Source: Aquimonas sp002352135 (lineage in GTDB: Bacteria > Pseudomonadota > Gammaproteobacteria > Xanthomonadales > Xanthomonadaceae). From it: a stretch of DNA of 64,000 nucleotides. The notes under the pieces are model-generated. The model saw nothing but the letters and a program-made list of their open reading frames with translations, was not told where the DNA came from and searched no databases. Positions 17,211 through 26,520 of this stretch are shown in pieces (position 1 is the first letter of the stretch; each line of letters opens with the position of its first letter). The translations under genes and the position numbers were made by a program. Where the stretch lies: contig DAORND010000007.1 of NCBI GenBank assembly GCA_035440755.1, positions 1 to 64,000 on the forward strand, given 5' to 3'.

Positions 17211-20081
17211 TTACTGACAGCCGAACACGCGAATGTCATCGATCTCGAAGCCGTTCGGCGCCGCCGCTGCGGTGTTGTCGTCACCGGTGGCGCGGAAGCG
17301 CAGGCGGATGGTCTCACCCGCGAAGGCGTTGAGGTCAACGACCGAGTTGCGCGCGCCACCGACGGACCGACACCACATTGGCACACCACCACCGACAGGA
17401 TTGGTGCCGCCCGAGCTGGTGCCGTCGTAGGGGTCGGTCAACAGTTGGCTGTTGAGTGGCTGCCAGCTACTGCCGTTGTCGGTGCTGATGTCGAGCAGGG
17501 CGCCGTCCCAGCAGCCTGTAGTGCCGTCGGCCTCGAACACGTGGAAGCTGCGGTAGGTGAGCTGCAGCGGACTTTGGGCGGCCGACGGCAACACGATCGC
17601 TGGCGAGATCAGTGGCTGATCATTCGGTGCGGTGCTGACGTTGTTGGCACGCCATACCGTCGAGGACATGCCGGTTCCGGTGGCTGTCGTCCGCACCCAG
17701 GTGTTGGTGCCCACACCGACCGGCGTGGTCCAGACGATCGCGGCAGTCTGGTTGTCGTCGAAGAACACCTGGTTGGCGGTGGTGCCAGCCGGACAGCTTC
17801 CGGGTGTGCCGGTGGTGAACTGGAAGCTGGTCGAGACCACGCCGTTTCCGCAGTGGTTGATGGCCTGCACGCGCCAGAAGTAGGCAGTGTTGGCCAATAG
17901 CGCATTGGTCACCGCACTGGTGGCTTCCACGGTCTGGTCGAACACGATGCTGGTGAAGCCTGCATTGGTCGCCACCTGCACGCGATAACGCAGCGCGCCT
18001 GGTACCGCCGTCCAGCTCAGGGTTGGGCGGATCAACTGACCCACGGCATTGTTGCCCGGTGCCACGAGGGTGGCTGTCGCGGGCGCGGCGGAAGACACAC
18101 TGAGCGTGACCGGCAGGCTGCGGTCTTTGCCGTTTGCCGACGCGATCAAGGCACCGGAGTATTCACCCGAAGCCAAGCTTGTTGCGCCACCCAAGGTCAC
18201 GCTTCCCGCACTCGGCAATGCCAGCGGATTGGCACTGAAACTGGGTGTGACGCCCGCCAAACCGGACAGGGAGAGGGTTGCATCGCCGCTCTGACCTGAC
18301 ACCACGCCCGCACGGAAGTCCACCACCGGATCACTGGCGGTAGCCGCGCAGATCTCGAAGCGTGTCGCGGACTCGGGCACCAGACGGAAGTCCGGCTGAC
18401 CACATTCGGGGAAACGGAAACTGCAGATGCGCGTGGTCCAACCGGCATTCGAGGTGGTGGCCAGGTATTCGCTGGTGAACCAGAACGTGCACTCGTCATC
18501 CGGGTCGGTGCTCATCGAGGCGTAGTCGCCCCAGCGGCCCGAGGTGCTGGTCTGCGATCCGTTGGCGATACCGGCGGTGCAACTGGCCTCATCCAGCAGC
18601 ATGCCAGGCTGGGTATCAAAGTTGCGGCCGGTATAGCGGATCTGTGGGTTCAACGAGGTGCTGGAGACGGAATAACCGACGCCCAGATAGCCGTTGCGAT
18701 CAATGTTGATGCCACCCATCCAACGATTGTCCGCGTCCGGCGAGTACACGCCATCTTCGACCAGGCTCTTCGTCAGCAGCACGGGGGCTGCCGACGTCGG
18801 TGCCTCGAAGCCATCCGCGAACAACACGTTGCCAACCGTGGCGGTGGCACGCAGGTCGAAATGTGCCCAACGCACACCGAGTTCCGTCCCGCCCGCATTG
18901 ACCGTATGGTTGACCACGATCGAGGTTTCGGTGGGCGCACCGGCCGGGAAAGCGCGTGCGCTGGCACGGTACATCAGGTTATTTGCAAACGTGTCCAAGC
19001 CCTGCGAGGTGCCTGCCTGCGGCGAAGAGCCGATTGCGTTGGAGAACGGCGCGCTGGCCGCGACCCGAGTCGGCGTGCTGCTGAGGGTCGAGTTGGCCGG
19101 CGTGGTCCAGTCCGCGCACAGATCCCAGAACAGATATTCGGACGTGCTGCTGTCGAAGTGCACAAATGGCGCGCAGGCACCCTCCTGCGCCTTCGTGGTG
19201 CCTTCGAGATGGGCGGGTAAGGCGCCATAGGCGTCAATGCCAGGAAAGCGGAGCATCGAGACCTGCGCCGCGGGCGCACCGGCGAGCATGCGGTTGCGAT
19301 CAACCGCGACAAAGGCCGCGCCCTGGAACGCGCTGTTCTGGAACTCGTGAACGACGAAGTAGTAGCCGTCACGACCCGTCGATGCGTCCTGCCAGATACC
19401 GATGTGCGGGTAATCGTTGAACCGCGGGAACACAAACTCGTAGCGGTGGTACGGGCCCATTGGATCGGAGGTCTGCGAAATCGCGAAGCACTGCCGTGGC
19501 GTCGTGGAGCCGGTGAACTGGCTGAACACCCAGCGTTCGGCGGCATCGTCGTAGAGCACGATGGGATCACCCGCATCGTTGGTTTCACACACGCCGCCGA
19601 AGCCTGCCCAGAAGATGTTGCCTTCCATGGGTGAGCCGATGGGGAGCCCCGTCGTCTTGTTGAACACGTTCCATTGCGTATTCACCCACTGGATCACGTG
19701 GGTATCGCTGACATCAGCGTTGGTGTCAGGTGGTAGCGATCCGTTCAAGCTCAGGCCATTGAAGGACTGCAGCGGTGCGGGCACTGGTGTGCCCAGGGGT
19801 GCAGTCTGTACGCCTGACAAGTCCGCCAGCCAAAGCGGCTGGTAAGTGTCCAGCGGCGTCGGCTTGAGCAGGATGTTGGGGATCTCGGTGGTTGGCCCGA
19901 CGAAGTTGGTTGGCGACGAGCGCAGCAACTCGCTAAGTGGCGGCGAGACATCCGAGCGCACGGCCTTGATCGTTTCGACCATTGGGCTACTCGCAGAGGC
20001 CGCGGGTGTCGCGGCATTGACAGAGACTGCTGTCGACAGGAGCCCGCTGGCCAGCAGGCTCAGGTGCAGTTTCAAAGACAT
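17211..20081 (-). CDS. Large secreted multidomain protein of unknown function, with an internal F-A-D-G-F-E motif
   Basis: 956 aa. Signal peptide about 1-23 (S-V-N-A-A). Residues roughly 85-600 form a globular domain with N-G-S-L-P-P-D-T-N, Y-D-D-A-A-E-R-W and R-W-M-G-G-I, recalled from a widespread but uncharacterised family of secreted bacterial proteins. Then a region of Ser/Ala-rich beta repeats, a fibronectin-III-like domain (P-T-L-S-W-T-A-V-P-G-A-L-R-Y-R-V-Q-V-A) and a C-terminal MAM/jelly-roll-like domain ending E-I-D-D-I-R-V-F-G-C. Many Cys suggest an oxidising extracellular location. N-V-L-F-A-D-G-F-E occurs at 418-426 as an apparent insertion within the first domain. No protease or glycosidase motif recognised. 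Transcribed toward its own terminator at 17162. Confidence 0.8.
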   Translation of the reverse strand: MSLKLHLSLLASGLLSTAVSVNAATPAASASSPMVETIKAVRSDVSPPLSELLRSSPTNFVGPTTEIPNILLKPTPLDTYQPLWLADLSGVQTAPLGTPVPAPLQSFNGLSLNGSLPPDTNADVSDTHVIQWVNTQWNVFNKTTGLPIGSPMEGNIFWAGFGGVCETNDAGDPIVLYDDAAERWVFSQFTGSTTPRQCFAISQTSDPMGPYHRYEFVFPRFNDYPHIGIWQDASTGRDGYYFVVHEFQNSAFQGAAFVAVDRNRMLAGAPAAQVSMLRFPGIDAYGALPAHLEGTTKAQEGACAPFVHFDSSTSEYLFWDLCADWTTPANSTLSSTPTRVAASAPFSNAIGSSPQAGTSQGLDTFANNLMYRASARAFPAGAPTETSIVVNHTVNAGGTELGVRWAHFDLRATATVGNVLFADGFEAPTSAAPVLLTKSLVEDGVYSPDADNRWMGGINIDRNGYLGVGYSVSSTSLNPQIRYTGRNFDTQPGMLLDEASCTAGIANGSQTSTSGRWGDYASMSTDPDDECTFWFTSEYLATTSNAGWTTRICSFRFPECGQPDFRLVPESATRFEICAATASDPVVDFRAGVVSGQSGDATLSLSGLAGVTPSFSANPLALPSAGSVTLGGATSLASGEYSGALIASANGKDRSLPVTLSVSSAAPATATLVAPGNNAVGQLIRPTLSWTAVPGALRYRVQVATNAGFTSIVFDQTVEATSAVTNALLANTAYFWRVQAINHCGNGVVSTSFQFTTGTPGSCPAGTTANQVFFDDNQTAAIVWTTPVGVGTNTWVRTTATGTGMSSTVWRANNVSTAPNDQPLISPAIVLPSAAQSPLQLTYRSFHVFEADGTTGCWDGALLDISTDNGSSWQPLNSQLLTDPYDGTSSGGTNPVGGGVPMWCRSVGGARNSVVDLNAFAGETIRLRFRATGDDNTAAAAPNGFEIDDIRVFGCQ

Positions 20082-20239
20082 GTGTTCCCCCAGAAAGGAT
20101 AGGTTGGCAGAGCGCCATCAGCTCGACTCAACGCGTGCCAGTCTACCCCACGAGTCGGCGGACGATCTGAGAGTCCCAAAGAGGAACCCGTCGCGCACCG
20201 GATTCGCGGCATGTCTGGCTCCGATGCGCCACCCGATAC

Positions 20240-21250
20240 TCAGTCGTGACGTTCGCTCATTGCCAGCAGGCGGCGACGGTGCTCAAGCAGGAACTCGCGG
20301 GTGCCAGCGGCCAGGCTTGGCTCGGCCAGCGCCTCCTCGATCAGCGGCAATTCGCGCGTCGGCGCCTGGCGTCGGATCGCGTGCAGTGCCAGCTCGGACA
20401 GCGCGCCATTGCCGCAGGCGACCCAGCGCGCCAAGTGTCTGATCGGTACGCGGGTGCCGTCACGTTGCAGGATTCCGAACGCGGTCCACAGCAGCCCCTC
20501 GTTGGCCTGGGCCGGTGCCGCCGACACCTGCTCCCGCGCGAGCAGGCGCGCCGCCACCGGCGACCAGTCGTTGCCGTACAGGGTTGGGAAGATCAAGGCC
20601 GCCTCCAGCACCAGCGAACGCGCGGCGACTGCGCGGTCGGTACTCAGCACGAACGCCCGCAGTCGTCGTTGCTCCGCGGCCCCCAACTGCTGCCTCAGGG
20701 ATGAGCGCGCGAACAACTCCGCTGCGAAAAGGCTCTGCATTTGCGGATCGTCGGAACGCAGCCCCGCCATCGAACGCCGAAGATGCGCTGGACCGTCGAG
20801 ACGCTCAGCGCTGGGCGGCTGCAGCAGCAATTCGCGCGTCTCAGGACGGGCCTCCAGCAAGGCTGGACTCAGCCCCGGACTCATCAGCAACTGCGGGCCA
20901 TCGGGTCGCATCACCCGTCGCTTCTTGGTCGAGGGTGAGCCCTGGGTTTCCTGCCAGGCGAGCACATAACGCGTTCCGGGTTTCGCCATGCGCACTGCAT
21001 CGTCATCAGCGCGCACGGTGACTTCCGAACGCGCCTCACCGCCATGAACCACGCGCACGTCGATAAATCGCAGCGCATTGGGCTCGGGTTGATCCGCAAA
21101 CGTGGCCTCGGCCAATACGGTGTCGCGGTCCCACAGGGCATTGATCGGTGGCTGTACCACGGGAGCGGCCACGGCAACGGAAAGCCCGAACAGCAGGGCG
21201 GCAACCTTGCTTAGCCCGAGACGACACAGAAATGCAGATGGAGAATTCAT
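20240..21250 (-). CDS. Secreted hypothetical protein, probably helical-repeat rich
   Basis: 336 aa from the ATG at 21250, chosen because it opens directly into a signal peptide ending V-A-V-A-A-P; the ATG at 21286 would add an unlikely Cys/His-rich leader. Residues 40-110 look beta-rich; the remainder is Ala/Leu/Arg-rich with helical pairs resembling HEAT-type repeats. It lies 113 nt after the nnrS-sirB2 pair on the same strand, so it may or may not share that transcript. Family not recognised. Confidence 0.7.
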   Translation of the reverse strand: MNSPSAFLCRLGLSKVAALLFGLSVAVAAPVVQPPINALWDRDTVLAEATFADQPEPNALRFIDVRVVHGGEARSEVTVRADDDAVRMAKPGTRYVLAWQETQGSPSTKKRRVMRPDGPQLLMSPGLSPALLEARPETRELLLQPPSAERLDGPAHLRRSMAGLRSDDPQMQSLFAAELFARSSLRQQLGAAEQRRLRAFVLSTDRAVAARSLVLEAALIFPTLYGNDWSPVAARLLAREQVSAAPAQANEGLLWTAFGILQRDGTRVPIRHLARWVACGNGALSELALHAIRRQAPTRELPLIEEALAEPSLAAGTREFLLEHRRRLLAMSERHD

Positions 21251-21363
21251 GCGCACAGCATGCCAGAGCGGGCAGAAATGGCCCAAGACGCGTGCCAGGA
21301 TTAGTGCACAGTGCTTCAGTCGATGCCGAGTTCCCGCTTGGGTTCTTCAAGTTCGACTGGCGG

Positions 21364-21759
21364 CTACGCCAGTACCAGCCACCCCAGCGGGTGGTGCGCA
21401 CGGGCGATGCCATACATCGTGACGAAGCACAGGACGGCGGCGAAATAGGCCAATCCACGCCCCCGCACGGTGGCGGCACGCTTGAGCGCAAAACTGCCGA
21501 GGACCACATACAGCACCAGCAAAACCAGTTTGCAGGCCAACCAGGGCGTGAGAAACGGATTCAGCTTCAGAATCACCAACAACATCATCGCTGCCGTCAG
21601 CAGCGCGCTGTCGATGCTGTAACTGAGGTAGCGCAGCGCAGCGTGCATCGCCCAGCGCTGGCCTAGCAAGACCAGTAATCCGCGTAGCGCGAACAAGCTG
21701 CCACTGAGCAGAATCAGCCACACATGGACTGACTTGATCTGCGGGTAGAACTCGATCAT
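21364..21759 (-). CDS. SirB2-family integral membrane protein
   Basis: 131 aa with four hydrophobic helices, starting M-I-E-F-Y-P-Q-I-K-S-V-H-V-W. The K-x-x-H and the two-helix repeat match the SirB family, small membrane proteins of unknown biochemical role. The ATG at 21759 is preferred to 21789 because family homology starts there and a GAGGAG site precedes it. It follows nnrS by 13 nt and is probably cotranscribed. Confidence 0.75.
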   Translation of the reverse strand: MIEFYPQIKSVHVWLILLSGSLFALRGLLVLLGQRWAMHAALRYLSYSIDSALLTAAMMLLVILKLNPFLTPWLACKLVLLVLYVVLGSFALKRAATVRGRGLAYFAAVLCFVTMYGIARAHHPLGWLVLA

Positions 21760-21772
21760 CCCTGTGCACTCC

Positions 21773-22984
21773 TCAACCGCTGCGGCCATCCGCGCGGGGG
21801 CTTAGGTAGATTCCGGCATTGCGGATCACCCACGGCGCAAACGCCATCAGCCAAGCCCACGCCGCGAGGCGCTGCCAAAGCAGCGCGTCGGGCAGTATCT
21901 CGGCAACGACGCGCAGCAGGCAGACCACCTGCATCACCACAAAGGCCCAGACCGCGGCACGACCGAGTTGCAAGGGGCGTCCGGAGTGACCCTGCGTTAC
22001 GCGGGTGACCATCGCGACCAGCAGACTGCCGAAGAAGCCGATCGACAAGGCATGCACGGGCGCACGCCCCAGCAGGAAGACATCGTGAATCGCAAACCAC
22101 AGACTTTGCGTGGCGTACAAAGCCATCGCCAGCGGCAGCCAGGCGTAACCAGTGAATAGCACGCGCAGCAGCGCGGGGGCTTTTCCGCGTGGCCACCATC
22201 GCCAGAGCATATAAGTGTTCAACAGGCACAAGGGCCAATCGACCAGCCAAAGCCACGCATGCGCGTGCTGCAGTTCCATGCTCAGGTGAACCAACCACAG
22301 CGGCCATTGCACGGCCAGCAACCACAACGGACGCCAGGAACGGTAGCCAGGCACGACATTGGCAGCGAAGAACGGAAACATCCGATGCGCCACCGTCGAA
22401 TAGATCGGCAGCAACAGACCGAAGCTGCCGATCTTGAGCATGGCGAAGGCCAGTCCGGGCTTGGGCCAATGCACATACAGGAGCATGCTTACGACACCGA
22501 CGACACCGATGTACAGCGCCAGCAGGCAGGACGCCGCATGCCCGTGCCATCCCGCGGCACGCGAGTACTGGATCGTCAGCCACACCGTGGCGCTGAGCCA
22601 ACCGGCCAAGGTCATCAGCAAGCCGCCATGCAGCAGGATGGCACTGTGCAGAGTCAGTCCGGCCAGACAGAACAGTTGACCACCGAACAATCCCAGGCCG
22701 ATAGGCAGGTAGTGCCAAGCGCTGGCCTCGAGCAGATTCATCCAGCGCGGGAAGACCGTGAGCAGGAAGCCGAAAATGAAACTGGGCAAGACCTGATATT
22801 GCAGGATGAAACCGTGCATCCAGTTGGCGGGTAAATGCGCAATCGGGCTGGCCGAAGGTGCATGCAGCCAGTGCAGCCACCAAGCCATCGCTGCCAGCAC
22901 ATTGAGGGCGCCGATCAGGAACAACAGGCGGTGCGGTGCGGCGGCCAGCAGGCGCGGGATCACAAAGGGAATGGACGTGTTCAT
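21773..22984 (-). CDS. nnrS: NnrS family heme/copper membrane protein
   Basis: About 403 aa and 12 predicted helices. NnrS proteins are linked to nitric-oxide metabolism and protection from nitrosative stress, and sit in NO-responsive regulons. Family features include the His-rich helices (H-W-L-H, N-W-M-H-G-F-I-L, V-A-H-R-M-F-P-F-F) and P-V-H-A-L-S-I-G-F-F-G-S near the C-terminus. Three in-frame ATGs exist (23017, 22996, 22984), none with a clear ribosome site. 22984 is chosen because an FNR-like site at 23021-23034 would place the transcription start close to it. It lies directly downstream of norB on the same strand. Confidence 0.88.
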   Translation of the reverse strand: MNTSIPFVIPRLLAAAPHRLLFLIGALNVLAAMAWWLHWLHAPSASPIAHLPANWMHGFILQYQVLPSFIFGFLLTVFPRWMNLLEASAWHYLPIGLGLFGGQLFCLAGLTLHSAILLHGGLLMTLAGWLSATVWLTIQYSRAAGWHGHAASCLLALYIGVVGVVSMLLYVHWPKPGLAFAMLKIGSFGLLLPIYSTVAHRMFPFFAANVVPGYRSWRPLWLLAVQWPLWLVHLSMELQHAHAWLWLVDWPLCLLNTYMLWRWWPRGKAPALLRVLFTGYAWLPLAMALYATQSLWFAIHDVFLLGRAPVHALSIGFFGSLLVAMVTRVTQGHSGRPLQLGRAAVWAFVVMQVVCLLRVVAEILPDALLWQRLAAWAWLMAFAPWVIRNAGIYLSPRADGRSG

Positions 22985-23020
22985 GGGTGCCAGCATGACG
23001 CGCAGGTTGAGCGGCATGCA

Positions 23021-23034
23021 CTGATCCAGGTCAG
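23021..23034 (-). promoter_or_regulatory. FNR-like site upstream of nnrS
   Basis: Reverse strand CTGACCTGGATCAG with the TGA-N6-TCA core, between the norB terminator and nnrS. If used at -41.5, the transcript would begin within a few bases of the ATG at 22984. Confidence 0.45.
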
Positions 23035-23107
23035 GTCAAGCGCAGCAAAGAAAGAGCCGCAGAATCCGCGCGACGCCTCGTCCGATTGATCAGGTGGCGC
23101 AAAAATG

Positions 23108-23138
23108 CCGAGGGCACAGGAAGTGCCTGTGCCCTCGG
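23108..23138 (-). terminator. Rho-independent terminator of norB
   Basis: 13-bp inverted repeat CCGAGGGCACAGG / CCTGTGCCCTCGG (23108-23120, 23126-23138). On the reverse strand it is followed by CATTTTTG. It separates norB (stop at 23190) from nnrS. Confidence 0.85.
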
Positions 23139-23189
23139 TTGTTCATGCGTGTCGTAACGCCTTGCCGCAGCGCGCGTGCGCGGGACTGA

Positions 23190-25460
23190 TCACGTGTTCT
23201 TCAGCGCCGCCTCGTTGGGCAAAGAAGCGGACTTCGGACGCCACCACAAGCGCAGTACGAACCAGGCCAATGCCAGCGCGCCGACGCTGAACAGAGTGTC
23301 GCCCGGGACACGCATCCACACGAGCATCTGAATGATCGGTTGCTGCATCATCTCGGCGGAACGGGCAAACCAGTAGCCGTGGTCCAGCGCGGCGATCAAC
23401 TGCATCACGCCAATCGGCAACAGGGTGAACAAGGCCATGGCCGAGAGACCGATATTCAGTGACCAGAAAGCGGTCTTCAGCAGCCCTTCGTTCCACTCCA
23501 CGTTGGGCTTGATGCCACGCAGGCTGAACAACATCAGGCCGATACCGAGCATGCCGTAGACGCCGAACAGTGCGGTGTGACCATGCAGCGGAGTCAGATT
23601 CAGACCTTGCAGGTAATACAGCGGCAGCGGCGGATTGATCAGGAATCCGAACAAACCGGCACCGACCAGATTCCAGAACGCAACCGCGACGAAGAACAGG
23701 ATTGGCCAGCGATAGCGGTGCATCCACGGCGTGGCGTGACCGAGCTTGAAGGTGTGGTACGCCTCAAAGCCGATGAAGGCCAAGGGCACCACTTCCAGCG
23801 CGGAGAAACTGGCGCCCAGCGCAATTACTGCCGTCGGTGTGCCGGTGAAATAGAGATGGTGCAGGGTTCCCAGCACGCCGCCGCCCATGAACACGATGGT
23901 GGCAAACAACACCGCGCTGGTCGCGGTGGTGGCGCGCAGCAATCCGAGCTTGGTGAAAAGGAAGGCGATGACGGCAGTCGCGAACACTTCGAAGAAGCCT
24001 TCCACCCACAGGTGCACGACCCACCATCGCCAGTATTCGACCATCGACAGATGGGTGTGTTCACCCCACATCAATCCAGCGCCATAGAACAGGCCGATGG
24101 CGACCGTCGATAGAAACAGCAGGGTGGTGATCGATTTGGCTTCACCACCGCGGCGGATCGCGGGCACCAGACAGCGTCCAACCAGTGTCAACCAGATCAG
24201 CAGGCCGAGGAACAGGAACCACTGCCAGAAGCGCCCCAGATCGACATACTCGAAACCTTGGTGGCCGAACCAGAAGTTGTGGGCGAGGCCGAGCTTCTGC
24301 ATGACCGCGAACCACTGACCGGCGAACGAGCCGACCACGATGATCAACAGGCACACCCACAACACATTGACGCCCAGACGCTGGAACTTCGGCTCATGAC
24401 CGGAGATGGCCGGACCGATATACAAACCCATACCCAACCAAGCGGTTGCAATCCAAAGCACGGCAAGTTGCGTATGCCAGGTGCGCGTCAGTGAGTAGGG
24501 CAGCACTTCGGCGAGTGCAATGCCGTAGAAGTCATGGCCTTCCACCTGATAGTGCGCGGTGAACGCACCGAGCAGGATTTGGGTCAGGAACAGGGCAATC
24601 ACCACCCAGAAGTACTTGGCGGTCGCCCGCATTGAAGGCGTTACCACAACGGCCGCCAATGGGTCGCGCGCAGGCAGCGTCTTCGGCGCCTCATCTTTGT
24701 GTGTCGCGTGATACCAGCCCAGCAGCGCAATGCCGGCGAGCAGGAACAGCACGCTGAAACTGGTCCACAGGAATAAGCTGCTCGGCGGTGTGTTGCCGAC
24801 CAGAGGTTCGTATGGCCAGTTCGCCGTGAAGCTGATTTCCTGACCGTCGCGCTGCGTGACCGCCGACCAAGCGGTCCACCATACAAAGGCCGTCAATGCC
24901 TGACGATGCGCGGCTTCGGTGACGGTGCCGTTCTTCATGGCGTAGGCACGACGCAGGTCGGTCAAGGCCGGGGCGTCACCGAACAGTTCTTCGTAATGCG
25001 AAGCGACATGGCGAATCGCCGCCACGCGCGCCGGATCGAGGGTCACCTGATCGGTGGCTGCATCGTAGGTATTGGCGCGGATTCGCGGCTTCAGCGTCGC
25101 AACCAGACTGGCTTGCACATCTACGGGCTGAGCGCTGAACGCCTGCCCGTTGATCGCGGAGGCCTCCTGATCCAGCCACGCCATCGCCTCACGATGCAAC
25201 CAGTCGGCAGTCCAGTCGGGTGCCACGTAGCTGCCGTGACCCCAGATCGAGCCCAGTTGATGTCCGCCAATGCTCTGCCAGACCTGTCGCCCGGTTTCGA
25301 TGTCGGCGCGGGTGAAGACCGTCTCGCCCGCGCTGCTGACCACGGCGGACGGAATGGGCGGCATCTGTCGATGAATTTCCGTGCCCACCCACAACAACAC
25401 GGAAAACGACACGGCCAGCAGGGCAGCCAGCCCCAGCCAGAGTTTACGTTCGGCACTCAC
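23190..25460 (-). CDS. norB: Quinol-dependent nitric oxide reductase (qNOR)
   Basis: Reduces NO to N2O with electrons from quinol at the inner membrane. 756 aa, 14 predicted helices. The N-terminal extension (about residues 30-230) with H-R-Q-M-P-P, I-G-G-H-Q-L-G-S-I-W-G-H-G-S-Y-V-A-P-D-W-T is the fused NorC-like domain of qNOR, which has no CXXCH. The catalytic core has W-V-E-G-F-F-E-V, H-H-L-Y-F-T-G and L-H-G-H-T-A-L-F-G. The start is taken as GTG at 25460 with a GAGGAG site 7 nt away; an alternative GTG at 25475 overlaps that site. It follows the FNR gene by 94 nt with an FNR-like site between. Confidence 0.95.
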   Translation of the reverse strand: MSAERKLWLGLAALLAVSFSVLLWVGTEIHRQMPPIPSAVVSSAGETVFTRADIETGRQVWQSIGGHQLGSIWGHGSYVAPDWTADWLHREAMAWLDQEASAINGQAFSAQPVDVQASLVATLKPRIRANTYDAATDQVTLDPARVAAIRHVASHYEELFGDAPALTDLRRAYAMKNGTVTEAAHRQALTAFVWWTAWSAVTQRDGQEISFTANWPYEPLVGNTPPSSLFLWTSFSVLFLLAGIALLGWYHATHKDEAPKTLPARDPLAAVVVTPSMRATAKYFWVVIALFLTQILLGAFTAHYQVEGHDFYGIALAEVLPYSLTRTWHTQLAVLWIATAWLGMGLYIGPAISGHEPKFQRLGVNVLWVCLLIIVVGSFAGQWFAVMQKLGLAHNFWFGHQGFEYVDLGRFWQWFLFLGLLIWLTLVGRCLVPAIRRGGEAKSITTLLFLSTVAIGLFYGAGLMWGEHTHLSMVEYWRWWVVHLWVEGFFEVFATAVIAFLFTKLGLLRATTATSAVLFATIVFMGGGVLGTLHHLYFTGTPTAVIALGASFSALEVVPLAFIGFEAYHTFKLGHATPWMHRYRWPILFFVAVAFWNLVGAGLFGFLINPPLPLYYLQGLNLTPLHGHTALFGVYGMLGIGLMLFSLRGIKPNVEWNEGLLKTAFWSLNIGLSAMALFTLLPIGVMQLIAALDHGYWFARSAEMMQQPIIQMLVWMRVPGDTLFSVGALALAWFVLRLWWRPKSASLPNEAALKNT

Positions 25461-25519
25461 GATGGCACTCCTCACGGTTCAAGTGAGGCGCATGCTCGTC
25501 AGTGCTCAAAAACTTATCA

Positions 25520-25533
25520 CTGATGCAGGTCAA
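25520..25533 (-). promoter_or_regulatory. FNR-like site upstream of norB
   Basis: Reverse strand TTGACCTGCATCAG (two mismatches to TTGAT-N4-ATCAA). Its centre is 66 nt before the norB GTG, giving a leader of about 25 nt at the class-II position. Confidence 0.6.
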
Positions 25534-25554
25534 GCCGCCTGCAGAACCGCACAC

Positions 25555-26352
25555 CTATCGCAGAATCACCGCCGCCAACTCCTCCAGGCGCGGCAAGTCG
25601 AGCAGGTTGAAGTCGCGGCGGTCGACGGCGAGCAGTTCATCGGCTTGAAAGCGCTTTAGCACGCGGCTGACGGTTTCTGGCGCCAGACGCAGGTAATTGG
25701 CGATATCCGTTCTGGCCATGGTCAGAGTGAAGCGACGCGCGGAAAAGCCGCGTGCGGCGTAGCGTCGTGACAGGCTGATTAGGAAGGCGGCCATGCGTTC
25801 ATCGGCGGTGTGATCGCCCGCAAGCAGGGCAGCTTTGTTGATGTCGGCGCTGAGCAGGCGAAACAGTTGGCTCTGCAATCCGGGCATCTTCTGCGCCAAC
25901 AGCGCCATCATCGGGAAGGAGAAGCGGCAGAGAGTGACGGTATCCAGTGCAACGGCGTTGCAGGGATAGCGACCATCGTGGATGCCGTTGAGTCCGATCA
26001 CTTCACCTGGCAGGAAAAAACCCAGTACCTGTTCGTTGCCGTCGCGGTCGGTGATGTAGGTCTTGACCGTGCCGCCGCGTACAGCCGCGATCGCGTTGAA
26101 GGATTCGCCTTCGCGGAATACATGCTCGCCGGCTTGGAATGGGCCGACATGCGCCACCAGGCAGTGCAATTCGATCAGGCCAGCCTTGTCATAGCCTTCG
26201 GCAAGGCAGGCGGAGGAAAACGCACAGGTCGAGCAGAAGGTCATGGCATCGCCATCGCCGTCATCATGCTCCGGTCGCATGACATGACGGTCGTGCAATT
26301 GCACGACGTTCATAAGTGGATTCTTGATCTGGCGTAGGCCGGTTGACGACAT
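25555..26352 (-). CDS. fnr: FNR-type oxygen-sensing transcriptional regulator
   Basis: 265 aa. Cys40-x2-Cys43-x5-Cys49 at the N-terminus plus a fourth Cys in T-L-C-R-F-S-F, aligned with the E. coli FNR Cys122 region, give the full [4Fe-4S] ligand set, so this looks like an oxygen sensor rather than a cluster-less Dnr/NNR protein. A cyclic-nucleotide-like beta-roll follows, then the HTH D-I-A-N-Y-L-R-L-A-P-E-T-V-S-R with the E-x2-S-R recognition residues that read TTGAT. The ATG at 26352 (GAGG upstream) is preferred to the TTG at 26361. Probably activates nirS, norB and nnrS under low oxygen. Confidence 0.9.
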   Translation of the reverse strand: MSSTGLRQIKNPLMNVVQLHDRHVMRPEHDDGDGDAMTFCSTCAFSSACLAEGYDKAGLIELHCLVAHVGPFQAGEHVFREGESFNAIAAVRGGTVKTYITDRDGNEQVLGFFLPGEVIGLNGIHDGRYPCNAVALDTVTLCRFSFPMMALLAQKMPGLQSQLFRLLSADINKAALLAGDHTADERMAAFLISLSRRYAARGFSARRFTLTMARTDIANYLRLAPETVSRVLKRFQADELLAVDRRDFNLLDLPRLEELAAVILR

Positions 26353-26520
26353 GCTACTCAACCCTCAACGCGGGCGTCGCGCTATGAGTGGCAGTGTACT
26401 GCGAGAAAGGTCGAGGATCGCGGACTGGGTCTCGCGACCCCGACGCGACGGACGCATTCGGGCCGCCGATCGGGATCTTGCGCGGTGGGGGACGGCAACC
26501 AGAAAGCAGCGAACGCCTGT

